A DNA stretch of 64,000 nucleotides, from positions 310,001 to 374,000 of the forward strand of contig NZ_FMAG01000006.1 in assembly GCF_900094585.1 (NCBI RefSeq). Direction: 5' to 3'. Of the stretch, positions 26,859 through 35,921 are shown in pieces. Each line of letters starts with the position of its first letter. Position 1 is the first letter of the stretch. This stretch comes from Martinezella multihospitum. GTDB lineage: Bacteria > Pseudomonadota > Alphaproteobacteria > Rhizobiales > Rhizobiaceae. A program made the position numbers and the translations under genes. The notes beneath the pieces are model-generated. The model did no database searches and was not told the DNA's origin. It saw nothing but the letters and a program-made list of their open reading frames with translations.

Positions 26859-27311
26859 ATGTTCTTGCTGCGGCCAGCAACACCCGACGACATCGCGCGC
26901 AATTATGAGATTTGGCGCACCTCCGTCGAAGCCACCCATGATTTTCTCGATGCGTCAGACCGTGAAGCGATTGCGAGGACGGTCTTGGAAGACTATTTGC
27001 CGAATGCAGAGTTCACGGTGGCGGTGGATGCCAATAATGTGCCGCATGGCTTCCTGGGAGCGACCGAGAACCATATCGATTCGCTCTTCATACATGCCGA
27101 CAGCAGAGGTGCGGGCTTGGGACGTCTGCTTTTCGACGGCTTCCGTGCTGGAAAAGATGTCGTCACCGTCGACGTTAACGAGCAGAATGTGGGCGCTGTC
27201 GGCTTTTACGAGCGGCTCGGGTTCATGGTGACAGGGAGCGCCGATGTCGACGATCAGGGTCGGCCCTACCCGATCCTTCATTTGCGATGGCAAAGACCGA
27301 CAGCGCCATGA
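26859..27311 (+). CDS. YjaB-like GNAT N-acetyltransferase
   Basis: A 150-aa GNAT enzyme closely resembling E. coli YjaB across its length: the N-terminal EIWRTSVEATHDFLDASDRE, the acetyl-CoA loop IHADSRGAGLGRLLFDG (about residues 78-94), and the C-terminal VNEQNVGAVGFYERLGFMV followed by DVDDQGRPYPILHL. YjaB binds acetyl-CoA; its physiological acceptor is not settled. Stands alone between tRNA-Cys and the porin. Confidence 0.82.
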   Translation: MFLLRPATPDDIARNYEIWRTSVEATHDFLDASDREAIARTVLEDYLPNAEFTVAVDANNVPHGFLGATENHIDSLFIHADSRGAGLGRLLFDGFRAGKDVVTVDVNEQNVGAVGFYERLGFMVTGSADVDDQGRPYPILHLRWQRPTAP

Positions 27312-28143
27312 GGCGCAGCTGCCGATGACCGCCATTTCGGGAGCTCTGGCGATCATCCTGGATTTTGGCGAACCGGTGGAAATTGAAGACTAAAAGATCA
27401 TCGCCGGATCGGGGCGCAGCCGTCCTATCAGGAGGTCGGCGCTGCCAGCCCATTCAGGTAGGTTATAGAAACCTATGGTAGATGCTAGAATGAACTCTAC
27501 CGGTTTGTACGCCACCCACGGACCGGACAGTGCCGCGTCCGACGAGACTACGCCCCCAGTAATGTCGTCGGACGCACCACGGCCAGGCGCCCGGCAGCCG
27601 AATCGCAACGAAGTGCGATTGCCAGACGGTCTCTTACCTTCTCTTCTATAGAGTGATGCGCGCCGCTACAGGTTTTTCTGCCTGAGAATCGTTTCAATAG
27701 TCGCGACTCAAAAGAGCCGCGACTCGGCGCTGCCATCCAGATTGCGGGCAATCGGCTGCGCCCGGTCTCAGGATTGAGCATAATCATATGGCTGCGGCTT
27801 CCTGCCCTCGCCCGCCCCAAATCAGCGCGTATCGCCTTAACAGCCGGAGACTTAGCCGTTTTCCGGGCTGTTAGAACACAAGCCATCCAAATGGGATGGA
27901 AAACAAGCCGGGATCAGATACCCCCGTGAATTGCGTCATTTTTGCAACAACGCCGGTTTTCAAGTAGTGCACATATAGTTCCATACCCTTAGTATCTTGC
28001 CAAATCACTGAAGCAGGTTCAGGAAATAGTTCGCGGAGCTTACTACTTCGCACCTACTGATAGGGAACATGAACGGGATGGGGTTGGGCACGTCGTTTCT
28101 CGGCGCGATATCTCATGCCCAATCAAGAAAGATTGGAGTTATT
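27312..28143. other. Long non-coding stretch upstream of the porin
   Basis: About 830 bp without a gene that I can support. Features seen: an imperfect hairpin at about 27698-27724 (AGTCGCG...CGCGACT) and a short hairpin right before the porin start (28119-28136). The 3' half must hold the porin promoter and leader. Short open frames on the minus strand (27548-27886 and 27871-28053) are not convincing. Confidence 0.4.
28119..28136 (+). promoter_or_regulatory. Small hairpin touching the porin ribosome binding site
   Basis: CCAATC (28119-28124) pairs with GATTGG (28131-28136). The last two G bases belong to the GGAG (28135-28138) that serves the porin ATG at 28144, so the structure may lower initiation or protect the mRNA 5' side. 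Confidence 0.35.
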
Positions 28144-29250
28144 ATGAACATCAAGAGCCTTCTTCTCGGCTCCGCTGCTGCCCTGGCAGCAGTATCCGGT
28201 GCTCACGCGGCTGACGCTATTGTAGCAGCTGAGCCGGAGCCGCTGGAATACGTCCGTATCTGCGACGCATACGGCGCTGGCTACTTCTTCATCCCGGGCA
28301 CCGAAACCTGCCTCAAGATCGGCGGCAAGGTTCGTACGGAAGGTGAATGGTACAACGCTTACAACCGCGACAGCCATCAGGGCACGCTCTGGCACACCCG
28401 TGCTGAGTTGAACGTCGACACCGCAACCGACACCGAATACGGTCCGCTGAAGACCGAAACCATCGTTCGTTGGGACTGGAACGACGGCGGCTCCACCTCC
28501 ACCAACCTGCTGTGGTCCTACATCAGCCTCGGCGGCTTCACGGTTGGCAAAAAGGACTCGCAGTACAACCTTTACATGGGTTACGCCGGCGACGTCATCA
28601 ACGACGACGTGATCTATGACGGCCCGTACGAACTCAACCAGTTGACCTATGAATATGACGGCGGCAACGGCTTCTCGGCTGTGATCTCGCTCGAAGATTC
28701 CAACTCTGCCACGACCGGCTCGGCATCTTACGGTGCAAGCTGGTGGACGGACGACAAGACCAACCACTACGCTCCTGACGTTGTTGCTGGTGCCGGCTTC
28801 AAGTCCGGTGCATGGGGCTTCAAGGTCGTCGGCGGCTATGACTCGATCGTCGAACAGGGCGCTATCAAGGCTCGCGTCGATGCTGACTTCGGCGCATTCA
28901 CGGCCTTCTTGATGGGCGGCTGGAACACCGATGGCGACAAGCTCAACAAGTATGCAGGCACCAACCAGGACGTCTCCGCTTGCACGGCACCGAACGGTAC
29001 CGTCAATGCATCGAAGTGCGGCTGGGGTGACTGGGCTGTTTGGGGCGGCGTTGGCGTTCCGTTCAACGACAAGCTGAAGTGGAACCTGCAGCTCGCCTAC
29101 AGCGACTCGAAGATCTTCGAAGCGACCACGAACCTGAAGTTCAACCCGGTCAAGAACCTCCTGGTCGAGCCGGAACTGACCTACGTTCACTATGACTATG
29201 CCCACGACGACACCGTTTCGGGCATCCTGCGCTTCGAACGCAACTTCTAA
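28144..29250 (+). CDS. RopA-type porin (alphaproteobacterial porin family)
   Basis: A 368-aa outer-membrane barrel. Signal peptide MNIKSLLLGSAAALAAVSGA-HA (about 1-22), then the porin-2 family start EPLEYVRICDAYGAGYFFIP with the typical Cys pair and GTETCLKIGGKVRTE. Strand-rich repeats run to the C-terminal Phe (GILRFERNF). The family forms general diffusion pores and is very abundant in rhizobial outer membranes (RopA/Omp2). Codon use is strongly biased to preferred codons, consistent with high expression. ATG 28144 is set by GGAG six bases upstream. A strong terminator follows. Confidence 0.92.
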   Translation: MNIKSLLLGSAAALAAVSGAHAADAIVAAEPEPLEYVRICDAYGAGYFFIPGTETCLKIGGKVRTEGEWYNAYNRDSHQGTLWHTRAELNVDTATDTEYGPLKTETIVRWDWNDGGSTSTNLLWSYISLGGFTVGKKDSQYNLYMGYAGDVINDDVIYDGPYELNQLTYEYDGGNGFSAVISLEDSNSATTGSASYGASWWTDDKTNHYAPDVVAGAGFKSGAWGFKVVGGYDSIVEQGAIKARVDADFGAFTAFLMGGWNTDGDKLNKYAGTNQDVSACTAPNGTVNASKCGWGDWAVWGGVGVPFNDKLKWNLQLAYSDSKIFEATTNLKFNPVKNLLVEPELTYVHYDYAHDDTVSGILRFERNF

Positions 29251-29284
29251 CCTGATCAGACTTGACCTCCGATCAGAGAAGGAA

Positions 29285-29317
29285 GGGGGCCGGCTTTCCC
29301 TGCCGGCCCCCTTTTTT
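29285..29317 (+). terminator. Strong terminator after the porin
   Basis: A 10-bp GC stem GGGGGCCGGC (29285-29294) with GCCGGCCCCC (29302-29311), followed by six T. Confidence 0.95.
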
Positions 29318-29458
29318 ATGGTAACTTCCGCAATTAGCGGCTCCTCCTGCGATCAATACGCGTGTCACAGGCGCCCCAGTCAACGAAAAGGGGAACCTAG
29401 TCGCTGCCCTGGCGTTTAGCGATGAAAAGGGACATGGCTGAATACAGGAGTTAGAACC

Positions 29459-29776
29459 TTGAAACACCACCTTGCTTCACTCGCCTTGAGTGTGACGCTG
29501 GCCATAGGCTCCGCGCTACCCGCCGCCCTGCCCGCGATGGCCGCGCCGCCGAGCAGTCCATCCATATCGCGCGCGTCGGATCTCATCCTTGTGCAAGAGC
29601 AAGGATCGCGCCGATGGGGTAATGACGATCGTCCCCGCTGGCGCGATCGCGATCGCCGTCATTGGCATGGTGACCGCGGCTGGGATCGCCGCCGTCATTG
29701 GGATGACAGGTGGCCGGACGACCGTCGCTATCATCATCGCCGCCACGGCGGCGTGATATTCGAGATTCGGCCTTAG
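29459..29776 (+). CDS. Secreted Arg/His/Asp-rich hypothetical protein
   Basis: A 105-aa product starting at TTG 29459, with GGAG about eight bases upstream. Signal peptide about 1-28 (LSVTLAIGSALPAALPAMAA). The mature part is short and dominated by Arg, Asp, His and Trp (RWRDRDRRHWHGDRGWDRRR), ending in GGVIFEIRP. Such RDR/WHGDR proteins are common in rhizobial envelopes and lack a known function; metal or polyanion binding is only a guess. Confidence 0.6.
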   Translation: MKHHLASLALSVTLAIGSALPAALPAMAAPPSSPSISRASDLILVQEQGSRRWGNDDRPRWRDRDRRHWHGDRGWDRRRHWDDRWPDDRRYHHRRHGGVIFEIRP

Positions 29777-29794
29777 TGCGCGAGCACCACGACC

Positions 29795-29824
29795 AGCCGG
29801 CATATCGTAACTGATATGCCGGCT
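29795..29824 (+). terminator. Hairpin after the Arg/His-rich gene
   Basis: A 12-bp perfect stem AGCCGGCATATC (29795-29806) with GATATGCCGGCT (29813-29824), 19 bp after the stop. No T-run follows, so termination would need help. Confidence 0.5.
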
Positions 29825-29878
29825 GCCAAACTCACGCCAGACGTAGGCAGCGCGTCATTTCGAGGTATAACGCAAACA

Positions 29879-29943
29879 ATACGGCCGCCACCGGAACCCC
29901 GGCAGCGGCCGTATCGGTTTAAGAGGAACCTGCGCCGGTTCCT
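29879..29943 (-). terminator. Tandem hairpins after the His-rich peptide gene
   Basis: Two stems lie just beyond the stop at 29955: AGGAACC (29924-29930) with GGTTCCT (29937-29943), then ATACGGCCGC (29879-29888) with GCGGCCGTAT (29904-29913). On the minus strand ATTGTTTGCG follows. Confidence 0.6.
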
Positions 29944-29954
29944 AAGTCTTCCGA

Positions 29955-30140
29955 TCAGCGGCAGACGCGCACATGGCGGACAACCCAGCGTCCATGAACC
30001 TTGCGCTTTACCTTCTTCACATGGCAGTGATGATGATACTGGTGATGACGATGATGATGCATCGGAGCGGCCTCGGACGGCACGCTGAAGGCAAAGACCG
30101 ACGCCACAGCTACTGCAGAAGCAAGAATCAGATTTTTCAT
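29955..30140 (-). CDS. Small secreted His-rich cationic protein
   Basis: A 61-aa product: signal peptide (MKNLILASAVAVASVFAFSV, cut near EA-AP) then a 36-residue mature peptide with a His cluster (MHHHRHHQYHHHCH) and a basic tail with two further Arg/Val repeats (KKVKRKVHGRWVVRHVRVCR). AGAGG lies upstream of the ATG. Two cysteines could form a disulphide in the periplasm. The His cluster suggests metal binding; no function is established. Confidence 0.65.
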   Translation of the reverse strand: MKNLILASAVAVASVFAFSVPSEAAPMHHHRHHQYHHHCHVKKVKRKVHGRWVVRHVRVCR

Positions 30141-30450
30141 GTCGAACCTCTAAAGCATTGGGGGACTATGCTGCGCGGATCGCGCATTACGTTCATGCGC
30201 CGCATCGCATTAACGGCACATGAACATGCTCTCACATTCGCGAAAGCAACCATACCTTGAACTAGTTTTTTCAGAAATACCACATATATCCGCCCAAGAA
30301 CCGCCTCTGCGGACTCTCGAAAACCGTGGATGTATCATGTTGGCACAATCTCATTAGCCCGCTACCATTCGCCGTCCCGTGCCGAGAAAGGTGCGGTGCA
30401 AGATATTGTTATTGCGCTGCAAAATGTCTGAATGAGGTATGCGCGGATTT
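30141..30450. other. Intergenic stretch
   Basis: About 310 bp that must include the promoter of the minus-strand His-rich peptide gene. No gene, repeat or operator seen. Confidence 0.35.
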
Positions 30451-30855
30451 TCAGTCACTCACCGAACGAAGGGGAAGCAAGCGCCGAACACGTTCGTCGC
30501 GAAGATAAAGGCCACCCCACGTCATGACGCCGAGCAATAAACTGATAAGTTGTGGCGGAGACCCGATTTCTCCGAGACGGAAATGGGCGCAAATAGCGCC
30601 GCCGAGGAAACCGGTTGTAAGGACTGCTCCAAGGACTGCCGTGCGCGGAATTGCGTAAAGAACGACGCAGACAAGGATGATCATGCCGACCGGTGTTGCC
30701 AGACCGGTTGAGAAGCCAGTCTCCTCCATCTGCCCGCTGACCAACGACGGTGCAAAGAGATCAACAGCCGCATCGGCAGCAAACGCAAGTATCACGATTG
30801 CGCTCAGAACCCATCCCAGCGCCATTCCACCACGAAAACTCGCATTCTCAGCCAT
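30451..30855 (-). CDS. DoxX-like four-helix membrane protein
   Basis: A 134-aa protein with four transmembrane helices (about 10-32, 48-68, 72-90 and 105-120). The pattern GGMALGWVLSAIVILAFAAD, then the C-terminal ISLLLGVMTWGGLYLRDERV, fits the DoxX-like family; members have been tied to thiosulfate oxidation or stress in some bacteria, but most are uncharacterised. ATG 30855 follows GGGGGAC; an in-frame extension upstream is not protein-like. Confidence 0.65.
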   Translation of the reverse strand: MAENASFRGGMALGWVLSAIVILAFAADAAVDLFAPSLVSGQMEETGFSTGLATPVGMIILVCVVLYAIPRTAVLGAVLTTGFLGGAICAHFRLGEIGSPPQLISLLLGVMTWGGLYLRDERVRRLLPLRSVSD

Positions 30856-31152
30856 CTTGTCCCCCAATGCGCCAGAACTGGTCCACATCCCCCGATTGCC
30901 GGCCGGCATTGACGCCTGGCTGACAAGCGGCGGCAATCTGGCATGAATGGGAAAGACAGGTCAACGAAGATACGGCCTTCGAACCGAACGGGTCTCGGCC
31001 GAAGTCAATGCCGCGGGGCATGTGCAATAAAACTGCAAAAATGTGCTGCTATAAGCCCGGCCACGCTCATCAGCTTTGAGAATTACAGACGCAGGATTAA
31101 ATCAATCGTGCGCGCTAGCGCCGATACCAGCTTCAGTTTTGTAGAAGAAGAG

Positions 31153-31227
31153 TGGCTCCCCGGGCCGGATTCGAACCGGCGACCTGTCGATTAACAGTCG
31201 AATGCTCTACCGCTGAGCTACCAGGGA
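31153..31227 (-). tRNA. tRNA-Asn (GTT anticodon)
   Basis: On the minus strand a 75-base cloverleaf: acceptor TCCCTGG with encoded CCA, D-arm AGCTCAGCGGTAGAGC, anticodon loop CTGTTAA with anticodon GTT, T-arm CCGGTTCGAATCCGG. Confidence 0.97.
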
Positions 31228-31343
31228 ATGCGCTTGGCGCGGTGTGAGCGGGGTAATACAAATGCTTTCCCGATTTGCCAAGCGGTTTTTTCAAAAAAAT
31301 CGCATTCTCTTGCATTATTTCCTCGCGCCACCATTTCCTGTGG

Positions 31344-31655
31344 ATGACCGATCAAAGCGAAACGACAGCAAATGCCGATCGAAATGGCCGGAAAACCCGC
31401 CGTTTTGGCATTGATCCTTCAACGCGCGAGCTTGTTTTCGGCTCGGTGAGAATTCCTCTGCCGCGATCGCGCCTTGCCCGCGTTGGCGTGGGGATAGCGC
31501 TCATTTTCGGCGGATTGCTCGGCTTTCTGCCGGTGCTCGGCTTCTGGATGCTGCCATTGGGCTTCATCGTGCTCTCGCACGATATGCCTACGGTGCGCCG
31601 CTGGCGCCGCCGCTTCGCCGTATGGTGGACGCGAAAACGCCGCCCGGCAAACTAA
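31344..31655 (+). CDS. Small membrane protein, PGPGW-like hypothetical
   Basis: A 103-aa protein. Residues 1-40 are polar; a hydrophobic hairpin follows (RVGVGIALIFGGLLGFLPVL then GFWMLPLGFIVLSHD), and the C-terminus is strongly basic with Trp (MPTVRRWRRRFAVWWTRKRR). This layout resembles the short transmembrane PGPGW family conserved in rhizobia. I start at ATG 31344; an upstream TTG frame would add a segment running out of the tRNA region. Function unknown. Confidence 0.55.
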   Translation: MTDQSETTANADRNGRKTRRFGIDPSTRELVFGSVRIPLPRSRLARVGVGIALIFGGLLGFLPVLGFWMLPLGFIVLSHDMPTVRRWRRRFAVWWTRKRRPAN

Positions 31656-31768
31656 AGAGCGTCGCGATCCTTCAGATCCGCTTCCCGCGCTTTAGATCTT
31701 TGATTTTGCGCATGTCGTTCTCGCAAAGCCGCTGCCCACTTTTGCGCGACATGCTCGAAGCTCTCTTC

Positions 31769-32326
31769 CTATTCCGCACGAACGGGACGAGCCGGATTGC
31801 CGACAACCGTCGTACCGGCGGCAACATCCCTGGTGACGACCGCGCCGGCGCCGATGATCGCGCCGTCCCCCACCGATACGCCGCCGACAAGGATCGCGCC
31901 GCCGCCGATCCAGACGCTTCTGCCGATCGTCACTGGCCGGGCGACTTCCAGACCCGCCCCGCGCAATTCGGCGTCCTTATGATGTTCGGCGCAATAGATA
32001 TGGACGCCCGGCCCCAGCATGCTGCCGTCGCCAATGCGGACGCTGGCGCTGTCGAGGATCGTGCAGCCGGCGTTCATATAGACCCGGCGGCCGAGCGAGA
32101 TATTGATACCATAAGAGCAATGAAACGGCGCCTCGATGAAGACGCCTTCGCCGATGTCGGCAAAGAGCGCAGACAAAGCCGGCGCAAGATTGCCGCGTTG
32201 GGCGGGCGGCATTGTGTTGTGTGCGTGCACAGCCTCGCGCGCCCGCCAGCGCAGGGCGTCGAGCTCCGGATCCAAACAGCAGTACCACTCCCCCGCCGCC
32301 ATTTTCTGCCGCTCGCTGAGACTCAT
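31769..32326 (-). CDS. Sugar O-acetyltransferase, maltose acetyltransferase/NodL family
   Basis: A 185-aa left-handed beta-helix acetyltransferase. The N-terminal maltose-acetyltransferase domain (SERQKMAAGEWYCCLDPELD) is followed by hexapeptide repeats (ISLGRRVYMNAGCTILDSAS, VRIGDGSMLGPGV) and the active-site His in HIYCAEHHKDAELR (about residues 110-123). It ends in DVAAGTTVVGNPARPVR. The family acetylates maltose, other sugars, or (NodL) the Nod-factor backbone; no nod genes are nearby, so housekeeping Maa is more likely. GGAGGAATG sets ATG 32326. Confidence 0.85.
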   Translation of the reverse strand: MSLSERQKMAAGEWYCCLDPELDALRWRAREAVHAHNTMPPAQRGNLAPALSALFADIGEGVFIEAPFHCSYGINISLGRRVYMNAGCTILDSASVRIGDGSMLGPGVHIYCAEHHKDAELRGAGLEVARPVTIGRSVWIGGGAILVGGVSVGDGAIIGAGAVVTRDVAAGTTVVGNPARPVRAE

Positions 32327-32567
32327 ATTCTCATTCCTCCAATGCCTTCCGAACTTGCCCTCGGCGATCTTGCAACACCGCTCAGGGCACACGCAAGAAA
32401 GACCATCGTGTCTTCTTAGCCGATCAACAATCTATGGGCGAACACGCGCGGCCCACACCCCTTGATTAGCAAAATCTCAAATGCACGATCCTGCAATGAG
32501 CGCTGCTCCGCAAAGCCGCTACCCTTGTGAAAAAGCCCGTCAATGCGGGATTCTTGCCCTCAACAAA

Positions 32568-32585
32568 CTGTCACACAGCTTGTCT
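32568..32585 (+). promoter_or_regulatory. PhoB-box-like site before ugpB
   Basis: CTGTCAC-ACAG-CTTGTCT: two 7-base half-sites 11 bases apart, close to the Pho box consensus (two CTGTCAT-like repeats with a 4-base spacer). It lies 68 bp before the ugpB ATG. PhoB control of ugp genes is established in enterics and in Sinorhizobium. Confidence 0.7.
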
Positions 32586-32653
32586 ATAACCCGCGCTACC
32601 GCGGACTTGCGCAAGACCACCGGTTCCGAGCTTTCAAAAAGGAAATAGGGATT

Positions 32654-34006
32654 ATGTCTAAACTTAAAAACCTCATTTCGGCTGCAACAGCCGGCGTCAT
32701 GAGCGTAGCGCTCGCCATGCCGGCTGCCGCTGCTCCGGTCAAGTTCGATTTCTGGTTCGGCCTGTCGGGCGACCTGCAGCGCGTCGTTGAGACCATGTGC
32801 AAGAACTTCAACGACTCCCAGAAGGATTATGAAGTTTCCTGCGTCAGCCAGGGCAACTACGACGCCGCTCTGCAGAACACCATTGCCGCCTTCCGCGCCG
32901 GCAAGCAGCCGACGATCGTTCAGGTCTATGATGTCGGTACGGCAACGATGATGCTTTCGGGCGCCTACTACCCGGTCGACAAGCTGATGGCCGAGAACAA
33001 CTACAAGGTCGACTGGAACAACTACTTCCCGGGCATCGCCCGCTACTACGCCACCTCCAAGGGCGAGCTGCTTTCCTTCCCCTTCAACTCCTCGACCGCC
33101 CTGCTCTACTGGAACAAGGACGCCTTCGCCAAGATCGGCAAGACTGCCGCTCCGAAGACCTGGGAAGAAGCTGCCGAAGACATGAAGGCTCTGAAGGGCG
33201 CCGGCTATGATTGCCCGATGGCCATCAACATCTCCGGCAACGAAAGCTGGCAGCTGATGGAGCAGTTCTCTGCTATCCATGACCAGCCGGTTGCCACGAA
33301 GAACAACGGCTATGATGGTCTCGATGCTCGTCTGACCGTCAACAAGACCAAGTTCGTCAAGTATGTCACGGATCTCAAGAGCTGGTACGACCAGGGCCTC
33401 GTCAAGATCAAGTCCAAGGACCTCGGTCAGGACATGGTTCAGGCCTTCGCTGCGGGCGATTGCCAGATGATCATGACCTCGGTCGGCGACCATGGCACTG
33501 TCACCAAGACCCAGAAGGCTGGCATGAACTGGGATGTTGCCGAACTTCCGGTTTACGCGGGCACCGAGCGCAAGAATTCGCTCGTCGGCGGCGCTTCGCT
33601 CTGGGTTCTCTCGGGCAAGTCCTCTGACGAATACAAGGGCGCTGCTGCGTTCCTGAACTTCATCGCCAAGCCGGAAACCGCTCTCTTCTGGTCGACCAAC
33701 ACCGGCTACATTCCGGTTACGAAGTCCGGCTTCGAATTCATGAAGTCCTCCGGCTTCTACGACAAGGCTCCTTATAAGGGCCGCGAAGTCGCTATCGCCA
33801 GCTTGACCGCTTCCGAGCCGACCCCGATCACCCGCGGCGTCCGCCTCGGCAACTTCACGCAGATCCGCGCTGAATTCGGCAACCAAATGCAGGCCATCTT
33901 CGCCAACAAGGTCAGCGTCCAGGAAGGCATCGACAACCTCGTCAAGAACGGCGACGCCGTCCTCGACCGCTTCGAAGCCACCTACAAGGGCAAGCAGCTG
34001 CCGTAA
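32654..34006 (+). CDS. ugpB: sn-Glycerol-3-phosphate ABC transporter, substrate-binding protein
   Basis: A 450-aa periplasmic binding protein. Signal peptide about 1-26 (SVALAMPAAAA), then the family-1 extracellular solute-binding fold with FDFWFGLSGDLQRVVETMCK near the mature start and the conserved NISGNESWQLMEQFSAIHDQ and GGASLWVLSGKS blocks. It captures glycerol-3-phosphate and its diesters for uptake. Codon bias indicates strong expression. A Pho-box-like site lies upstream and a hairpin follows the stop, so ugpB mRNA is probably more abundant than that for the permeases. Confidence 0.94.
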   Translation: MSKLKNLISAATAGVMSVALAMPAAAAPVKFDFWFGLSGDLQRVVETMCKNFNDSQKDYEVSCVSQGNYDAALQNTIAAFRAGKQPTIVQVYDVGTATMMLSGAYYPVDKLMAENNYKVDWNNYFPGIARYYATSKGELLSFPFNSSTALLYWNKDAFAKIGKTAAPKTWEEAAEDMKALKGAGYDCPMAINISGNESWQLMEQFSAIHDQPVATKNNGYDGLDARLTVNKTKFVKYVTDLKSWYDQGLVKIKSKDLGQDMVQAFAAGDCQMIMTSVGDHGTVTKTQKAGMNWDVAELPVYAGTERKNSLVGGASLWVLSGKSSDEYKGAAAFLNFIAKPETALFWSTNTGYIPVTKSGFEFMKSSGFYDKAPYKGREVAIASLTASEPTPITRGVRLGNFTQIRAEFGNQMQAIFANKVSVQEGIDNLVKNGDAVLDRFEATYKGKQLP

Positions 34007-34029
34007 TCGGCGGAACTCTTAGCAAACAG

Positions 34030-34056
34030 CGTCCGCCGAGATTTTCCCGGCGGACG
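34030..34056 (+). terminator. Intra-operon hairpin between ugpB and ugpA
   Basis: A 9-bp perfect stem CGTCCGCCG (34030-34038) with CGGCGGACG (34048-34056), no T-run. Such hairpins often stabilise the binding-protein mRNA or cause partial termination. Confidence 0.6.
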
Positions 34057-34105
34057 TTCGTTATGAGAGCAAGCGTGGCATCAGGCCCCCAAGCCGGAAG
34101 AGACA

Positions 34106-34990
34106 ATGGAAAAGCGTATCACTTTCAACAAATGGAGCGTCGGCATCCTCTTCGCGGTGCCGCAGCTGCTTCTTATCTTCACCTTTTTCTATTGGCCGGC
34201 TGGTCAGGCGGTCTTCTGGTCGCTGACGCTCCAGCAACCCTGGGGCGGCGGCAACATCTGGGTTGGACTCGATAATTTCAAATCCATCCTTGCAAATGCA
34301 GATTACTGGAATTCGGTGACGATCAGCATCATTTTTGCAGCTATCAGCACTGCCATTTCCATGGGGGCCGGGCTCATATTCGCAGCCCTGACCGATCGGC
34401 AATTGCGCGGTTCGAAAATCTATCGCGTGGTGCTGATCTGGCCCTACGGCATCGCCGCACCTGCGTCGGCAATGGCCTTCCGCTTCATCCTGGCACCTGA
34501 AGCCGGCTTCATGTCCTTCGTCAATCACTATTGGCCAGGCTTCTGGGACCCGGGCCTCGATGGCAACGCCGCCATGGCCTGTATCATCGTCGCCTTCTCC
34601 TGGAAATATATCGGCTATAGCTTCATCTTCTTCCTGGCCGCTTTCCAGGCCATACCGCGCTCACAGATCGAGGCGGCCGCGATGGACGGCTCCGGTGTGC
34701 TCCGGCGTTTCTGGGACATCCAATTCCCGCTTATCACGCCGACGATCTTCTTCCTGCTTGTCATCAACATCACCGAGAGCTTCCAGGAAGCGTTCGGCAT
34801 CGTCGACATCATGACTTCGGGTGGCCCGCACAACTCGACCAATCTGATGGTTTACAAGATCTATTCCGATGGCTTCAGGGGCCTTGATTTTTCCGGTGCG
34901 GCGGCACAGAGCATCATACTGATGCTGCTGATCGTCATGCTTACCATCTTCCAGTTCCGCTTCATCGAGAAGCGCGTGCATTATCGTTGA
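34106..34990 (+). CDS. ugpA: sn-Glycerol-3-phosphate ABC transporter permease UgpA
   Basis: A 294-aa inner-membrane permease with six predicted helices. The EAA loop that docks to the ATPase is IEAAAMDGSGVLRRFWDIQF (about residues 189-208), followed by PLITPTIFF. The N-terminal KWSVGILFAVPQLLLIFTFF is typical of UgpA. Seven bases separate it from ugpE. Confidence 0.94.
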   Translation: MEKRITFNKWSVGILFAVPQLLLIFTFFYWPAGQAVFWSLTLQQPWGGGNIWVGLDNFKSILANADYWNSVTISIIFAAISTAISMGAGLIFAALTDRQLRGSKIYRVVLIWPYGIAAPASAMAFRFILAPEAGFMSFVNHYWPGFWDPGLDGNAAMACIIVAFSWKYIGYSFIFFLAAFQAIPRSQIEAAAMDGSGVLRRFWDIQFPLITPTIFFLLVINITESFQEAFGIVDIMTSGGPHNSTNLMVYKIYSDGFRGLDFSGAAAQSIILMLLIVMLTIFQFRFIEKRVHYR

Positions 34991-34997
34991 GGTTGAC

Positions 34998-35912
34998 ATG
35001 GTCGAGCGCACACCCGTTCTCAATTTCTTTACGCATCTGATCCTGTTTCTTGGTTTCGTCATGGCCGTGGCACCGCTGGCTATCGTAGCGATCGCCGCGT
35101 CGCACAATCTCGCCGACGTCAACACGGTTCCGATGTCGCTGATCCCAGGCTCGGACTTTTGGGTCAACATGAAGACAGCCTGGACCACCGCTAATCTCGG
35201 CCCCAAGCTGCTGAACAGCCTGATCTTGGCCACCGGCACCGCGGTGGGAAAGGTGGTCATTTCGGCGATAACAGCCTTTTCGCTGGTCTATTTCCGCTAT
35301 CCGGGACGAGGCATCCTTTTCTGGCTGATCTTCATAACGCTGATGCTGCCGCTCGAAGTGCGCATCGTGCCGACCTACGCGGTCATAGCGAACGTCCTGT
35401 CGCCCTACCAGGGGCTCCTCGACATCACCGGCATCAGCTGGCTCATCCAGAAGATTACAGGTGTCGAAGTATCGCTGAACCTGGGACTGCTTAACTCCTA
35501 CCCCGGCCTGATCTTGCCGCTGATCGCGACGGCGACCGGCACCTTCCTCTACCGTCAGTTCTTCCTGACGATACCGGACGAACTCACAGAGGCCGCCCGC
35601 ATGGACGGCGCCGGGGCACTGCGTTTCTTCATCGACATCCTGCTGCCGTTGTCGCGCACCAACATGGCCGCGCTAGGCACCATCATGTTCCTCTGGGCCT
35701 GGAACCAGTATCTGTGGCCAATACTGATCACCACAGATCCAGCGTATACGACTGCGGTGATGGAGCTCAAATCGCTCATCCCGAACGTGGGCGGCCTTCC
35801 GGAATGGCATATCGCCATGGCCGGCACGCTGATCGTCATGATTCCACCGCTTGCTGTCGTGGTATTGATGCAGCGTTGGGTTGTTCGCGGCGTGATCGCC
35901 ACCGAGAAGTGA
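34998..35912 (+). CDS. ugpE: sn-Glycerol-3-phosphate ABC transporter permease UgpE
   Basis: A 304-aa partner permease; six helices and the EAA loop TEAARMDGAGALRFFIDILL (about residues 198-217). It is about 20 residues longer than E. coli UgpE, mainly through an insert around residues 140-165 (ITGISWLIQKITGVEVSLN) that is seen in other rhizobial homologues as I recall. It is the last gene of ugpBAE; a strong terminator comes nine bases after the stop, so the expected ugpC is not co-transcribed. Confidence 0.93.
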   Translation: MVERTPVLNFFTHLILFLGFVMAVAPLAIVAIAASHNLADVNTVPMSLIPGSDFWVNMKTAWTTANLGPKLLNSLILATGTAVGKVVISAITAFSLVYFRYPGRGILFWLIFITLMLPLEVRIVPTYAVIANVLSPYQGLLDITGISWLIQKITGVEVSLNLGLLNSYPGLILPLIATATGTFLYRQFFLTIPDELTEAARMDGAGALRFFIDILLPLSRTNMAALGTIMFLWAWNQYLWPILITTDPAYTTAVMELKSLIPNVGGLPEWHIAMAGTLIVMIPPLAVVVLMQRWVVRGVIATEK

Positions 35913-35921
35913 TATGGCTAT

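Noticed and set aside
27548..27886. 112-codon minus-strand frame in the porin upstream region
   Set aside because: Arg/Ala-rich shadow-like composition, no binding site, no family resemblance.
27871..28053. 60-codon minus-strand frame upstream of the porin
   Set aside because: The translation looks somewhat protein-like, but it starts at GTG without a clear binding site and nothing supports it.
31769..32326. NodL-type Nod-factor acetyltransferase
   Set aside because: The fold fits, but no nod genes or nod box are near; a general sugar acetyltransferase is the safer call.
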